From the NCBI RefSeq assembly GCF_011492945.1, contig NZ_CP045119.1, forward strand, positions 372,001 through 436,000: a stretch of 64,000 bases of DNA, in the 5' to 3' direction. Position numbers and translations under genes: made by a program. Positions within the stretch are counted from its first letter, which is position 1. Each line of letters starts with the position of its first letter. Under the pieces are notes generated by a model, which ran no database searches, was not told where the DNA came from, and saw nothing but the letters and a program-made list of their open reading frames with translations. The DNA comes from Rubrobacter tropicus. GTDB taxonomy: Bacteria > Actinomycetota > Rubrobacteria > Rubrobacterales > Rubrobacteraceae. Of this stretch, positions 15,442-23,595 are shown piece by piece.

Positions 15442-16254
15442 TTTAGCGAAATACAGAAGCTCGCCCGGGAGCAGCAGCTTGTGGCGGCGCATCGGGTTCA
15501 GGCCGTACAGATAGCTCACGAAGTGGCCCGGGTCTGCGCCGTTGAAGGCGAAGAGGTCGTAGTGGGTGGGGACGATCAGGCCAAAGTTCAGGGCCTCGGC
15601 GAGCTCCGCGGCCTCCCTGAAGTCCGTGTTGCCCGCGATGCCCCGCGCCGTCCTGAAGTAGTCGCGGCCGTTGATCGGGACGAAGGCGACGTCTATTTCC
15701 CAGCCGGATAGCCTCTCTATGAGGCCGTCGTAGATCACGGTGTCCCCAGCGTGGTAGACGGTGACCCCGTTCCACTCGATCACGTACCCAAAGTATGGGT
15801 AACCGCGCCCCGCGTCGTGCTCCAACTCCGTGTGCGCCGAAGGGACCGCCGTCACTTTCGCCCCGGCGACCTCGACCGGTTCCCCAACTTCCGGCTCGAC
15901 GAGGCGGTCGGAGGCCAGTCCGGACTCCACGAGCGTTTCGCGGCTGGTGAAAGGGGCGACGAACCGGGCTTCCGGCGACGCCCCGGAGAGCGGCAGGACG
16001 GTGTCGGGGTCCGTGTGGTCTATGTGGTCGTGGGTGAGGAGAACCGCGTCCGCGTTCCTGACCTCGTCGGGACGCAGCGGGGGAGGGAAGGCGCGTTCGA
16101 GGCTCCCGCCCTCGCCGTCCGAGTCGGTCAGGTACGGGTCGACGTACAGCACGCTCTCGGGGCCCTGGATCGCCACCCCCACCTGCCCCATCCCCCAGAA
16201 GGCGAGCGCCCGTTCCCCCACCCGCAGCCCGTCGATACCGGAGATAATGTCCAT
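15439..16254 (-). CDS. UlaG-like MBL-fold metal-dependent hydrolase
   Basis: A 271-residue member of the UlaG/YcbX-like metallo-beta-lactamase branch. The metal site is LLTHDHIDHTDPDTV; later ligands are SAHTELEHD, YHAGDT and the closing VPTHYDLFAFN. The segment ARGIAGNTDFREAAELAE is characteristic of L-ascorbate-6-phosphate lactonase-like proteins. It probably opens a sugar lactone or a related cyclic ester in the cytoplasm. It does not share an operon with other genes. Sequence identity to true UlaG cannot be judged here; neighbouring sugar-acid genes make a lactonase role plausible. Confidence 0.85.
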   Translation of the reverse strand: MDIISGIDGLRVGERALAFWGMGQVGVAIQGPESVLYVDPYLTDSDGEGGSLERAFPPPLRPDEVRNADAVLLTHDHIDHTDPDTVLPLSGASPEARFVAPFTSRETLVESGLASDRLVEPEVGEPVEVAGAKVTAVPSAHTELEHDAGRGYPYFGYVIEWNGVTVYHAGDTVIYDGLIERLSGWEIDVAFVPINGRDYFRTARGIAGNTDFREAAELAEALNFGLIVPTHYDLFAFNGADPGHFVSYLYGLNPMRRHKLLLPGELLYFAK

Positions 16255-16399
16255 GCCGTCTACCTACCTCTCCCGCCGGCCGTTAGTGCCGGCCAGCTTA
16301 CCACCGAGTCATATCCCCGCGCCCCCCCTACCGCGAAGCGGGGGGACACCTTCCGGCATAGAATTACCGTCCGTCATCATCTAAGAGGGAGGAGAGGGC

Positions 16400-17176
16400 G
16401 TGCGGGAGAACAGGGTGAGGTCCATCTGGGAGGGCGGCGGCGTGGTGCTCAACGGCTGGCTGCACGTGCCCAGCTCCTTTTCGGCCGAGGTCATGGCCCA
16501 CGCCGGCTACGACAGCCTCACCATAGACCTGCAGCACGGTCCACCCGACATGGGGAGCGTCATTCCGATGCTACAGGCGATATCTACAACCGACGTCGTA
16601 CCCTTCGCGCGGGTGAACTGGAACGATCCGGGCACGATCATGAAGCTATTGGACGCTGGCTGCTACGGCATCATCTGCCCCATGATCGAAGGCCGCGAAG
16701 ACGCCGAGGCTTTCGTCGGGGCCTGCCGCTACCCGCCCGAGGGCTACCGCAGCTACGGCCCGTTTAGGGCGAACCTCTACGGCGGCCCCGACTACGCGGC
16801 GAACGCCAACGAGGCCGTCGTGACGGTGGCGATGATCGAGACCAGGGAAGCCCTCGAAGACCTGGAAGGCATCCTCTCCGTCCCGGGCCTGGACGCCGTC
16901 TTCGTCGGGCCTTCGGACCTGGGCCAGGCCCTCGGGCACGGGCCCGGGATGGACCGCGAGGAGCCCGAAGTGGTCGAGGCGATCGTCCGGGTGGTCGGCG
17001 CGGCGCGGGACAAGGGCCTGGCAGCCGGCATCTTTACCGGCTCCACGGGGTACGCCGGGCGCATGATCGAGGCCGGCTTCAACTTCGTCAACGTCTCCTC
17101 GGACGTCCGATTTCTGGCGGACGGCGCCTCGGCCGCGGCCGCGGCCCTCAGGGAAAAACGTCCTCCAGAGAGGTAG
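16400..17176 (+). CDS. HpcH/HpaI-family 2-keto-3-deoxy acid aldolase
   Basis: A 258-residue TIM-barrel class II aldolase. Features are GGGVVLNGWLHVPSSFSAEVMA at the start, the base/metal-site strand LTIDLQHGPPD (usually D-x-E-H; here DLQH), GCYGIICPMIE, metal ligands in MIETREALEDL and VPGLDAVFVGPSDL, and a closing AGFNFVNVSSD. These enzymes split 2-keto-3-deoxy acids (for example 2-keto-3-deoxy-rhamnonate or hydroxy-ketoheptanedioate) to pyruvate plus an aldehyde. GTG start with GGAGGAG upstream. It is monocistronic. It could complement the sugar-acid dehydratase genes at 3.9 and 24 kb (inference). Confidence 0.88.
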   Translation: MRENRVRSIWEGGGVVLNGWLHVPSSFSAEVMAHAGYDSLTIDLQHGPPDMGSVIPMLQAISTTDVVPFARVNWNDPGTIMKLLDAGCYGIICPMIEGREDAEAFVGACRYPPEGYRSYGPFRANLYGGPDYAANANEAVVTVAMIETREALEDLEGILSVPGLDAVFVGPSDLGQALGHGPGMDREEPEVVEAIVRVVGAARDKGLAAGIFTGSTGYAGRMIEAGFNFVNVSSDVRFLADGASAAAAALREKRPPER

Positions 17177-17254
17177 GCGGCGCTCCCGGGCCAGACCGTA
17201 GGGTCACCCTGGCGCCGGGGCCCGTATGGTCTTCAAAATCGTTGTTTCGAAACC

Positions 17255-17283
17255 TTAACTTTTGTGTTTCGTTACGTTACACT
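17255..17283 (+). promoter_or_regulatory. Candidate promoter of the NlpC/P60 gene
   Basis: TTAACT, 17 bases, TACACT, in an AT-rich island unlike its surroundings; the -10 element ends 39 bases before the ATG, which has a GGAGGGGGG ribosome site. Confidence 0.45.
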
Positions 17284-17322
17284 ACGTTGCGAAAATGACC
17301 CATTCGCCCGGAGGGGGGCCAC

Positions 17323-18411
17323 ATGCGTCGGATCTCGTTGGTCGGTGTCACCATGTTCGTGGCTTCCATCATGGCCGTGTTCCTGTCTTTATTGGTAGTC
17401 GCGGAGGCGAAGTCCGAACCTGGACCACCCACCGCCAGGGCCCTGGAAGAGCTCGAGGGCGTGGAGGACCGGGTCTTGAACGAGTCCCCGAAGAACCCCT
17501 ACCACCAGGTAGTAGACAACTCCAGCAGCAACTTCGAGGCGAAGGGCTACCAGAGCAAGCAGGTGGCCGGAAGCGCTTTCGGCAAGGGGTATGCCGTCGC
17601 CACCGAGAAGGCGGGGCCCGTCTCTTTCAAGATGAAGGTTCCCCGGACCCGCTACTACTCCGTTTGGGCCCGCTGGCCCGCCGGTGGTGAGAACGCCCAG
17701 GCGGCGCGCCTCGGCATCCCGGCGGCGGGCGGGACGAAGTGGGAAGAGGTGGACCAGAGCAAGGACGGCGGTATGTGGGTCAGGATCGGCGCCTACAAGA
17801 TGCAAAAAGGCCAGAGGGACATCCGGCTCGAGTCCGGCGGCGGCAGGGCGGTTGCCGACGCCGTCATGATCGTGGGCGACGCCCTCGTTGGCAAGGACGG
17901 CCGGACGGCCAGCGTCGCCGACCCATACACCTTCGCCGCGGACGAGGAGGACCGGAGCTCGTACGACTCCTCGGGGTCTCTCTCCAAGAGCTCCACGACC
18001 ACGAAGGCGGGCCAGCCTACCGGCGCCGACGTCCTGCGGGTCGCCAAGAGGCACCTCGGCACCCCCTACGGCCACAACCGCTGCCGCAACGACGTTCAGG
18101 AGGACTGCTCCTGCCACACGAAGCTCGTCTTCAAGAGGTTCGGCCAGAGCCTCCCGGACTCCCCGGTCTACCAGTGGAACATGGACAGGGGATACAAGAT
18201 CTACGGTAAGACCCGCCTGCGGGCCGGCGACGTCGTCTTCCACGACCTGGACAGGGATGGGCGGCTCCGCTCCCACTTCGCGGACCACGTCTCGATCTGG
18301 GCCGGCAGGGGCAACATCATCCACGCCTCGACCTACTTCGGGCGCGTGGTCGTGAGCGAGGAGAGGTACCTCGGCGGATACTGGGGAGCCAAGAGGTTCG
18401 CGCTCAGGTAG
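17323..18411 (+). CDS. Secreted golvesin-like domain plus NlpC/P60 (C40) peptidase
   Basis: A 362-residue exported protein. An N-terminal signal segment (VGVTMFVASIMAVFLSLLVVAEA) is followed by a golvesin-type beta-sandwich at about residues 60-190 (VVDNSSSNFEAKGY, YYSVWARWP, GTKWEEVDQSKDGGMWVRIG, VADAVMIVGD). A Ser/Thr linker follows, then an NlpC/P60 domain with catalytic Cys in EDCSCHTKLVFKRFG and His in FADHVSIWAG. Most family members read DCSG; the CSCH variant is unusual but keeps the Cys. It likely cuts peptidoglycan stem peptides, with the golvesin domain anchoring it to cell-surface glycans. Single gene with its own promoter and terminator. Confidence 0.88.
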   Translation: MRRISLVGVTMFVASIMAVFLSLLVVAEAKSEPGPPTARALEELEGVEDRVLNESPKNPYHQVVDNSSSNFEAKGYQSKQVAGSAFGKGYAVATEKAGPVSFKMKVPRTRYYSVWARWPAGGENAQAARLGIPAAGGTKWEEVDQSKDGGMWVRIGAYKMQKGQRDIRLESGGGRAVADAVMIVGDALVGKDGRTASVADPYTFAADEEDRSSYDSSGSLSKSSTTTKAGQPTGADVLRVAKRHLGTPYGHNRCRNDVQEDCSCHTKLVFKRFGQSLPDSPVYQWNMDRGYKIYGKTRLRAGDVVFHDLDRDGRLRSHFADHVSIWAGRGNIIHASTYFGRVVVSEERYLGGYWGAKRFALR

Positions 18412-18412
18412 G

Positions 18413-18513
18413 CTTCAGGCTACGGGTTTCGGGTATCGGGGTGGGCCGTTCGCGGCCCACCCCGATGTCGTTTCCGGGAGCTCCGGAACCCGGCATCGCG
18501 CCTGATGCCTACC
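18413..18513. repeat. Word-repeat B2 arms around a terminator
   Basis: The left arm GGCTTCAGGCTACGGGTTTC and right arm GGAACCCGGCATCGCGCC then TGATGCC are inverted word copies on each side of the 18435-18466 hairpin. Confidence 0.5.
18435..18466. terminator. Bidirectional terminator between NlpC/P60 and epimerase
   Basis: A perfect 14-bp stem (ATCGGGGTGGGCCG) with a TTCG loop between two convergent genes. Confidence 0.8.
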
Positions 18514-19567
18514 TGCAAACCATTCCCCACACGCTCGTGAACGATTCGCCCGGGGCGAGGACGCGCAGGCCGTCGCCAGAGTTGAAGGCGTTGGGGGCGC
18601 AGGTCATCGGCTCTATGGCGATGCCGCGCCGCTGGTCCTCTTCGGGCAGGGTGTCGCCCGTGTAGACCTGGATGAAGCCGTGGGACGGGTCCATGCCGAG
18701 CGTGATCTGTGGGCTGCCATCGGGGTGGGTGAGGTACACGCGGGTGAAGCCGTCGGCCTCGGGGATCACGTCGGTAAAGCAGGTGTCGAGTTGGGTGGCC
18801 CCGATCTCACGCCCATCCCGGAAGTCGAAGTCCGTCCCGGCGACCGACGACCTCCCGGTCGGGATGAGCCGGTCGTTGGTTTCGAGGGTCGTCCGGGCCG
18901 GCAGTCGCAGCGTCGCCGCGTCGATGGTCCGGGTGCCGACGGTCAGGTAGGGATGATGGCCGGCGCCGAAAGGCAGGGGGCTATCCCCGACGTTGGTGGC
19001 CGTCGTCGCGACCGTGAGGCCGAGGTCCGAGAGGGAGTACTCGATCTGGAGCGCCAGCAGGAACGGGTAGCCGTCCTGCGGATAGAGCCGCTGGCACAGG
19101 GTCACGCCAGAGGCCGTCCAGCGCAGGGGCGTCCAGTCGAGCCAGCGCGTCAGGCCGTGGATGGCGTTGTTCGCGGCTGCTTCGGTGAGCGGGAGTTGCT
19201 GCTCCTCCCCCTCGAACTCGTAGAGGCCGCCGTCTACCCGGTTCGGGAACGGGAGGAGCACCTGCCCGCGCGAGGCGTCGCTCATCTCGTCCACCCCGAA
19301 GGTGTCCAAAAGCTCCAGGCCCGCGACGGAGAAGGAGCGAAGCGTGGCGCCGACCTCCGTGACTATCGCGCTCTGGTCGCCGTGGACTATCTCGAACTGC
19401 CCGCCCGTGGGCAGGTACGCCCCTGCGCCTGTCATGCCCTGCGCCTCAGCCCCGCGCGGTGCGCCCAGCGAGAGGGCGAGGGCCGCCCCACCCACTGCCG
19501 CGCCGCGCAAGAACTGGCCGCGGCCGAGCCTTCGTCCGGTACCTTCCGGTACGGCGTCGGTACCCAT
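18509..19567 (-). CDS. Exported aldose 1-epimerase family protein
   Basis: 352 residues. An N-terminal Tat-like signal (GRRLGRGQFLRGAAVGGAALAL, cleavage near AEAQ) precedes a galactose-mutarotase beta-sandwich: LLPFPNRVDGG, NNAIHGLTRWLDW with the active His, FGAGHHPYL with the second His, and GIAIEPMTCAPNAF with the catalytic Glu. It interconverts alpha and beta sugar anomers. Export is unusual for this family. The canonical SRRxFL is changed to GRGQFL, so Tat use is uncertain. It is the last gene after a CUT2 sugar importer (40 bases past the ATPase), so it may prepare the correct anomer outside the membrane. Confidence 0.88.
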   Translation of the reverse strand: MGTDAVPEGTGRRLGRGQFLRGAAVGGAALALSLGAPRGAEAQGMTGAGAYLPTGGQFEIVHGDQSAIVTEVGATLRSFSVAGLELLDTFGVDEMSDASRGQVLLPFPNRVDGGLYEFEGEEQQLPLTEAAANNAIHGLTRWLDWTPLRWTASGVTLCQRLYPQDGYPFLLALQIEYSLSDLGLTVATTATNVGDSPLPFGAGHHPYLTVGTRTIDAATLRLPARTTLETNDRLIPTGRSSVAGTDFDFRDGREIGATQLDTCFTDVIPEADGFTRVYLTHPDGSPQITLGMDPSHGFIQVYTGDTLPEEDQRRGIAIEPMTCAPNAFNSGDGLRVLAPGESFTSVWGMVCR

Positions 19568-19607
19568 CCTGAACCACCCCCGGATTCGCCTTTCTCTCCA
19601 GAAAGGA

Positions 19608-20390
19608 TTATTGTCCGTCGCCGGTGTTGCCCGCGCGGGCCTTGCGGTACTCGGCTACGACGAGCTCCGTCAGTTCCTCCACGGACGTCTCGGCGACTGG
19701 TTTGTCGTACTCGATGCGGCCGTTGCGCAAGAGGTTCACGCGGTCGCAGACATCGAAGACCTGGGCGTAATTGTGGACTATGAGGATCATGGGTATCCCC
19801 CGCTCGTCCTTGAGGCGTTGGATCAGGTCTAGGATAAGCGCCCCCTCTTTCGCCCCCATCGCCGCCAGCGGCTCGTCCAGGAGCAGCATCTTCGCGTCCG
19901 AGTAGACGGCCCGCGCCACGGCTATAGCCTGGCGCTGGCCGCCGGAGAGGCGGGCCACCTCGGTGTCTATGGACGGGATGCGCACGCCCATGTCTTCAAG
20001 GTAGCGGGCCGTCTTCTCCTTCATCTTGCGGTTGTTCAGGAAGGGGCCGACGGTCAGCTCCCCGTTCAAGAACATGTTGTGGAAGACCGACAATTCGTTG
20101 ACCAGCGCCAGGTCCTGGTAGACGGTCTGGATGCCCAAAGAGCGGGCCTGAGAGACGGAGCGGAGGTTCACCTCCTTGCCTTCTATGAGGATGCGCCCGC
20201 TGTCCGGACGATGAAAACCCGTGATCGTCTTCAGCAGCGTGCTCTTGCCCGCGCCGTTGTCCCCGATGAGTCCCAGCACCTCGCCCTTCTTGACGTGCAT
20301 GTCCACGCCCTTTAGGACCGAGACCGCGCCGAAGCGCTTGACCACGTTCTCGGCGCGCAGGAAGTCCCGGCCGTTGTTTTCGTTCTCCAT
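19608..20390 (-). CDS. CUT2-type sugar ABC transporter ATPase, single domain
   Basis: 260 residues with Walker A GDNGAGKST, Q-loop YQDLAL, signature LSGGQRQAI, Walker B LLLDEPLAAMG and switch His in LIVHNYAQ. The ATG at 20390 shares one base with the permease TGA and has GGGGAGG upstream; longer frames are shadows. Like FrcA-type ATPases it has one ABC domain, in contrast to the double-domain RbsA type found at 48.4 kb in this same window. Energises the permease and binding protein encoded upstream. Confidence 0.9.
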   Translation of the reverse strand: MENENNGRDFLRAENVVKRFGAVSVLKGVDMHVKKGEVLGLIGDNGAGKSTLLKTITGFHRPDSGRILIEGKEVNLRSVSQARSLGIQTVYQDLALVNELSVFHNMFLNGELTVGPFLNNRKMKEKTARYLEDMGVRIPSIDTEVARLSGGQRQAIAVARAVYSDAKMLLLDEPLAAMGAKEGALILDLIQRLKDERGIPMILIVHNYAQVFDVCDRVNLLRNGRIEYDKPVAETSVEELTELVVAEYRKARAGNTGDGQ

Positions 20391-21406
20391 CAGACCCTCC
20401 CCGCGCCGCGCAGGCGGGCCACGTAGACGTTGAGGATCATGGCTACCAGGATCGCCGCCCCCAGGACTATATTGAAGGTGTCGGCGTTGATCCCCTGCAG
20501 GGTGAAGCCGTTGCGGAGGATTACGAGCACGAGCGCCCCGAGGAACGCGCCCGTCACCGTCCCGATCCCACCCAGCAACGCCGTACCCCCGATTACCGCG
20601 GACGCTATGCAAAGGAGCACGATGTCGGGCCCGCCGGCCAGGGGGTCTATCGAGTTGATGCGGAAAGACTCGATGATCCCGACGAACCCGCCGAGCACGG
20701 CGCACATGATGAAGTTGCCGATCTTGATGCGCGCCACCCCGACACCTGCTTCTCTAGATCCGAGCGGGTTTCCGCCCGTCGCGTACGTGTGGAGCCCCCA
20801 CCTGGTACGCGATAGGACCAGTTGAAGCACGGCGACTATGACCAGGGCCCAGATGGTCCCGGCCCACGGGTACTCGCCCAGGATTTGGGTCAGGGCGTTC
20901 GTATCCGGCGTGGTCGCGGGGAAGCCGCCGGTGAGCGTCACGTTCAGGCCGGCGAGCAGGAAGAACATCCCCAGCGTCGTGATGAGCGAGGAGACGCCGA
21001 GGTAGACCGTGATCAGGCCGTTGACGAGCCCGACGACCGCCACGGCGAGTATGCCCGCGAGCACCGCGAGCGGCAGCACGAGGAAGAGCTCGTCGTAGGC
21101 CAGGTACATGACGATCGGGGCGAACGCGAACGACTGGCCGACCGAGAGGTCTAGCTCGCCGCAGATCAGGAGCAGGCACAGCGCCGACGCTATGACCACG
21201 TACGGCACGGCGAACCGGGCGAGCGAGAGGATGTTCTGTTCGGAGAGGAAGGCTGAGTTGGCGGCCTGGAAGTAGAGCACCAGCCCAACCGCGACGATGA
21301 GCACGCTCACCTCCCGCACCCGGACAAGCGCGGTCAGCAACCGGCCGCCGAAGCCCCGCTCCCGCGGCCCGGCTTCGGATGTCTTCTGCGCGGTAGTCTC
21401 GCTCAA
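20390..21406 (-). CDS. CUT2-type sugar ABC transporter permease
   Basis: 338 residues with eight to ten membrane helices and the RbsC/BPD_transp_2 signatures CGELDLSVGQSFAFAPI and ASAVIGGTALLGGIGTVTGAFLG. The TTG at 21406 has GGAGAGGAG just upstream. A longer frame to 21499 crosses word-repeat B3 and is rejected. Forms the membrane channel for import of a monosaccharide. Operon order: binding protein, permease, ATPase, epimerase. Confidence 0.9.
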   Translation of the reverse strand: MSETTAQKTSEAGPRERGFGGRLLTALVRVREVSVLIVAVGLVLYFQAANSAFLSEQNILSLARFAVPYVVIASALCLLLICGELDLSVGQSFAFAPIVMYLAYDELFLVLPLAVLAGILAVAVVGLVNGLITVYLGVSSLITTLGMFFLLAGLNVTLTGGFPATTPDTNALTQILGEYPWAGTIWALVIVAVLQLVLSRTRWGLHTYATGGNPLGSREAGVGVARIKIGNFIMCAVLGGFVGIIESFRINSIDPLAGGPDIVLLCIASAVIGGTALLGGIGTVTGAFLGALVLVILRNGFTLQGINADTFNIVLGAAILVAMILNVYVARLRGAGRV

Positions 21407-21417
21407 GCTCTCTCCTC

Positions 21418-21538
21418 TCCGGAGGCTTCGGGCTTCAGGTCGCCTGCTTCGCAGGCTCTCAGGCTTCAGGAGCGCGCATCCGAGACCGAGTCGCGCCAAC
21501 CATCCCTGATGCCTGTAACCTGATGCCTGACACCTCTT
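21418..21538. repeat. Word-repeat B3 (CCTGA family), two inverted arms
   Basis: The left arm GGCTTCGGGCTTCAGGTC, GCCTGCTTCGCAGGC, TCTCAGGCTTCAGG and right arm CCTGATGCCTGTAACCTGAT, GCCTGACACC are inverted. The left arm contains a GCCTGC-TTC-GCAGGC hairpin like the one in A2. It lies inside the operon between the binding-protein stop and the permease start. Confidence 0.65.
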
Positions 21539-22634
21539 AGGCCGGCGCCTCTACGATCTTCTGCTGCTCCGAGTCCCCCTCGAAGCGCGACTCGGTCTGC
21601 AGGTAACGGTCCACCGTGTCGGGGGTGACGAAGATAAGGCCCGTGTTCGTCTCCGCGGGGCCCGTTACGCCGCCGGAGATCTTGTACAGGTAGAGTTGCA
21701 TGATCGGCAAGAAGCCCTGCAAGTAAGGCTGCTGGTCTATCGTGAAGTCTATGTGACCGGCCTTCATGAGCTTGAGGATCTCGGGCAACAGGTCGTACCC
21801 GCCGGCCCTGACGCCCTGCTCGGCGAGCCCGAACTGCTCCATCACCTGCGCCACACCCTGGGTGCTCCCCGCGTCCACGGCGAACATTCCCGCGACGTCC
21901 TGGTGGCCGTTGTACCAGGCCTCTATCCTGGAGCGCTCCTCCGGCAACTCCGCGCCCGTGGTGACCTGCTGGATCTCGATGTTGGCGCCCGAGTCTTCTA
22001 TGGCCTGCCTGGCCCCGTCGATTCTAGGCTGGATGTTGAGCTGGCCCGGCGTCGCGATGAACAGCGCAACGAGACCCTCGTCCACGATATCGACGATCCT
22101 GTTGCCCATCTCGACCCCGGACTGGAACAGGTCCTGCCCCACGTACGCGAGCGCCGGGTTCTCCTGGTCCGCCGCGCCGTCCGCGTTGTACGCGATCACC
22201 GGAATGTCCTGGTCCAGCGCCCGCTGGATGGGGTCGTTGAAAGCCTCGGGGTCCACGATCGACACCGCGATCCCATCGGCGTTCCCCGAGATGGCCGAGT
22301 CCATCGCCCCCACCATCTCCCTGACCACGGAAGTCTCGGACCCCGTCCACTGCGACTTGGTCCCGAGCAACGCCTCGGCGTCCTCGATCCCATACTGCGT
22401 GGGCACGAAGAACGGGTTCGTGGTCACGTGGTTGACGAAGACGAAGTTGTACTCCGGCGTGTCAGGGAAGTTGCCACCCGACCCCCCGGATCCCCCCTGG
22501 CTCGCCTGCTGCGCCTCCTGCCGGCACCCGGCTAGCAACAACCCGGCCGAAGCCAGCGCACCCCCCGCCAGGAACTGCCGCCTCCCCAGCCTGAGGTCGC
22601 CGAAACCAACCGTGCCGGATCCACGCCCGCCCAT
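21537..22634 (-). CDS. CUT2-type sugar-binding Tat lipoprotein
   Basis: 365 residues. The Tat-lipoprotein signal is LGRRQFLAGGALASAGLLLAGC, followed by a Gln/Gly-rich linker. The mature part is a periplasmic-binding-protein type I fold of the ribose/xylose class: YNFVFVNHVTTNPFFVPTQYG, DGIAVSIVDPEAFND, IPVIAYNADG, VALFIATPGQLNIQPRIDGA. It binds a monosaccharide for the permease encoded next. The gene has a GntR-type operator and promoter at 22681-22709, the same as the one in front of the GntR gene. Confidence 0.92.
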   Translation of the reverse strand: MGGRGSGTVGFGDLRLGRRQFLAGGALASAGLLLAGCRQEAQQASQGGSGGSGGNFPDTPEYNFVFVNHVTTNPFFVPTQYGIEDAEALLGTKSQWTGSETSVVREMVGAMDSAISGNADGIAVSIVDPEAFNDPIQRALDQDIPVIAYNADGAADQENPALAYVGQDLFQSGVEMGNRIVDIVDEGLVALFIATPGQLNIQPRIDGARQAIEDSGANIEIQQVTTGAELPEERSRIEAWYNGHQDVAGMFAVDAGSTQGVAQVMEQFGLAEQGVRAGGYDLLPEILKLMKAGHIDFTIDQQPYLQGFLPIMQLYLYKISGGVTGPAETNTGLIFVTPDTVDRYLQTESRFEGDSEQQKIVEAPA

Positions 22635-22680
22635 ACGCTACCCCTATCTACTCTTTGCGCGAAAGCCTTTCCCATCAGGC

Positions 22681-22709
22681 ATTGTCATACCAATATGCAT
22701 CCGTGTCAA
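22681..22709 (-). promoter_or_regulatory. Promoter with GntR-type operator, sugar ABC operon
   Basis: Minus strand TTGACA (22709-22704), 17 bases, GACAAT (22686-22681). The FadR-like palindrome TTGGTATGACAA (22693-22682) overlaps the -10. Seventeen bases (ATTGGTATGACAATGCC) are identical to the site at 26418-26434, and both sites have the same -35 and spacing. Confidence 0.75.
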
Positions 22710-22711
22710 GA

Positions 22712-22826
22712 GAGGCTTCAGGTTACGGGCATCGGGCTTCAGGGGCGCGGGGTCGGGGCCCGGCCGCGAACAGCACACCTGATGCCTGAGAGCCTCCGAA
22801 GGAGGCGACCTGACGCCTGATGCCTT
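22712..22826. repeat. Word-repeat B4 (CCTGA family), two inverted arms
   Basis: The left arm AGGCTTCAGGTTACGGGCAT, CGGGCTTCAGG and right arm CCTGATGCCTGAGA, GCCTCCGAAGGAGGC, GACCTGACGCCTGATGCC are inverted. The right arm carries a GCCTCC-GAA-GGAGGC hairpin. It lies between the SDR stop and the ABC operon promoter. Confidence 0.65.
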
Positions 22827-22827
22827 A

Positions 22828-23595
22828 CTACCCCTGCTCCCACCAGAGGCCCATACGCGCCGTCGTGCCGCCGTCTGCGTAGAGGACCTGGCCCGTCACG
22901 AAGTCGGCGGCGTCGGAGGCGAGGAAGGCGACGGTTGGTCCTATGTCCTTCGGGCGTCCGACGCGGCCCCAGGGGACCAGGGTGTTCCCGAACTCCGAGG
23001 AGTAGTTCGGGTCGTCGAAGTAGCGGGGGACCTCTATGATGCCGGGACCAACGGCGTTCACGCGGATCTTCTCGTCCGCGAGCTCGATGGAGAGCTGGCG
23101 GGTGAAGGCGTTGATGGCGCCCTTGGTGGCCGCGTAGGCCGTGTGCCTGGGCAGCCCTGCGAACCCGTGGATGGAGGTGATGTTTGTTATGCTTCCCCTG
23201 CCCCGCTCCCGCATGAAAGGCACGGCCCGCCGGGCCAGGAAGAAGTACCCCTTCATGTTCAGGTCGAAGAGGGAGTCGTAAGTCTCTTCGTCGGTGTCCA
23301 GAAAATCCAGAGCCTTCGTAACGCCGGCGTTGTTGACGAGCGTGTCGAGACCGCCGAGCGCCTTCGCCGCTTCGTCCACCACCCGCTCGCACTCTGAGAC
23401 TTTGCTCAGGTCTCCCTGGACGGTGAAGGCCTTGCCGCCGAGCTTCTCTATCTCGGCGACGGTCCCTTCCGGTTCGGTGTGGGCGTAGTGGACGGCGACC
23501 TGTGCGCCCTGGCTGGCGAGCTCAACCGCGATGCCCTGCCCGATGCCCATGCCGGCGCCGGTTACGAGGGCCTTCTTGTTCGATAGGGCGGCCAT
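22828..23595 (-). CDS. SDR-family oxidoreductase, sugar dehydrogenase type
   Basis: A 255-residue classical short-chain dehydrogenase. The cofactor loop is [10 protein letters not shown], then NNAG at about residue 90, catalytic Ser in NITSIHG, YAATK as the Tyr-Lys pair and the NAVGPG motif. The HYAHTE segment after beta-2 suggests an NADP or dual preference. The ATG overlaps the TGA of the dehydratase gene by one base. In this operon it would oxidise a sugar to its lactone, or a keto/hydroxy acid intermediate. Homologues are often annotated glucose 1-dehydrogenase or 3-oxoacyl reductase; context favours a sugar. Confidence 0.88.
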   Translation of the reverse strand: MAALSNKKALVTGAGMGIGQGIAVELASQGAQVAVHYAHTEPEGTVAEIEKLGGKAFTVQGDLSKVSECERVVDEAAKALGGLDTLVNNAGVTKALDFLDTDEETYDSLFDLNMKGYFFLARRAVPFMRERGRGSITNITSIHGFAGLPRHTAYAATKGAINAFTRQLSIELADEKIRVNAVGPGIIEVPRYFDDPNYSSEFGNTLVPWGRVGRPKDIGPTVAFLASDAADFVTGQVLYADGGTTARMGLWWEQG

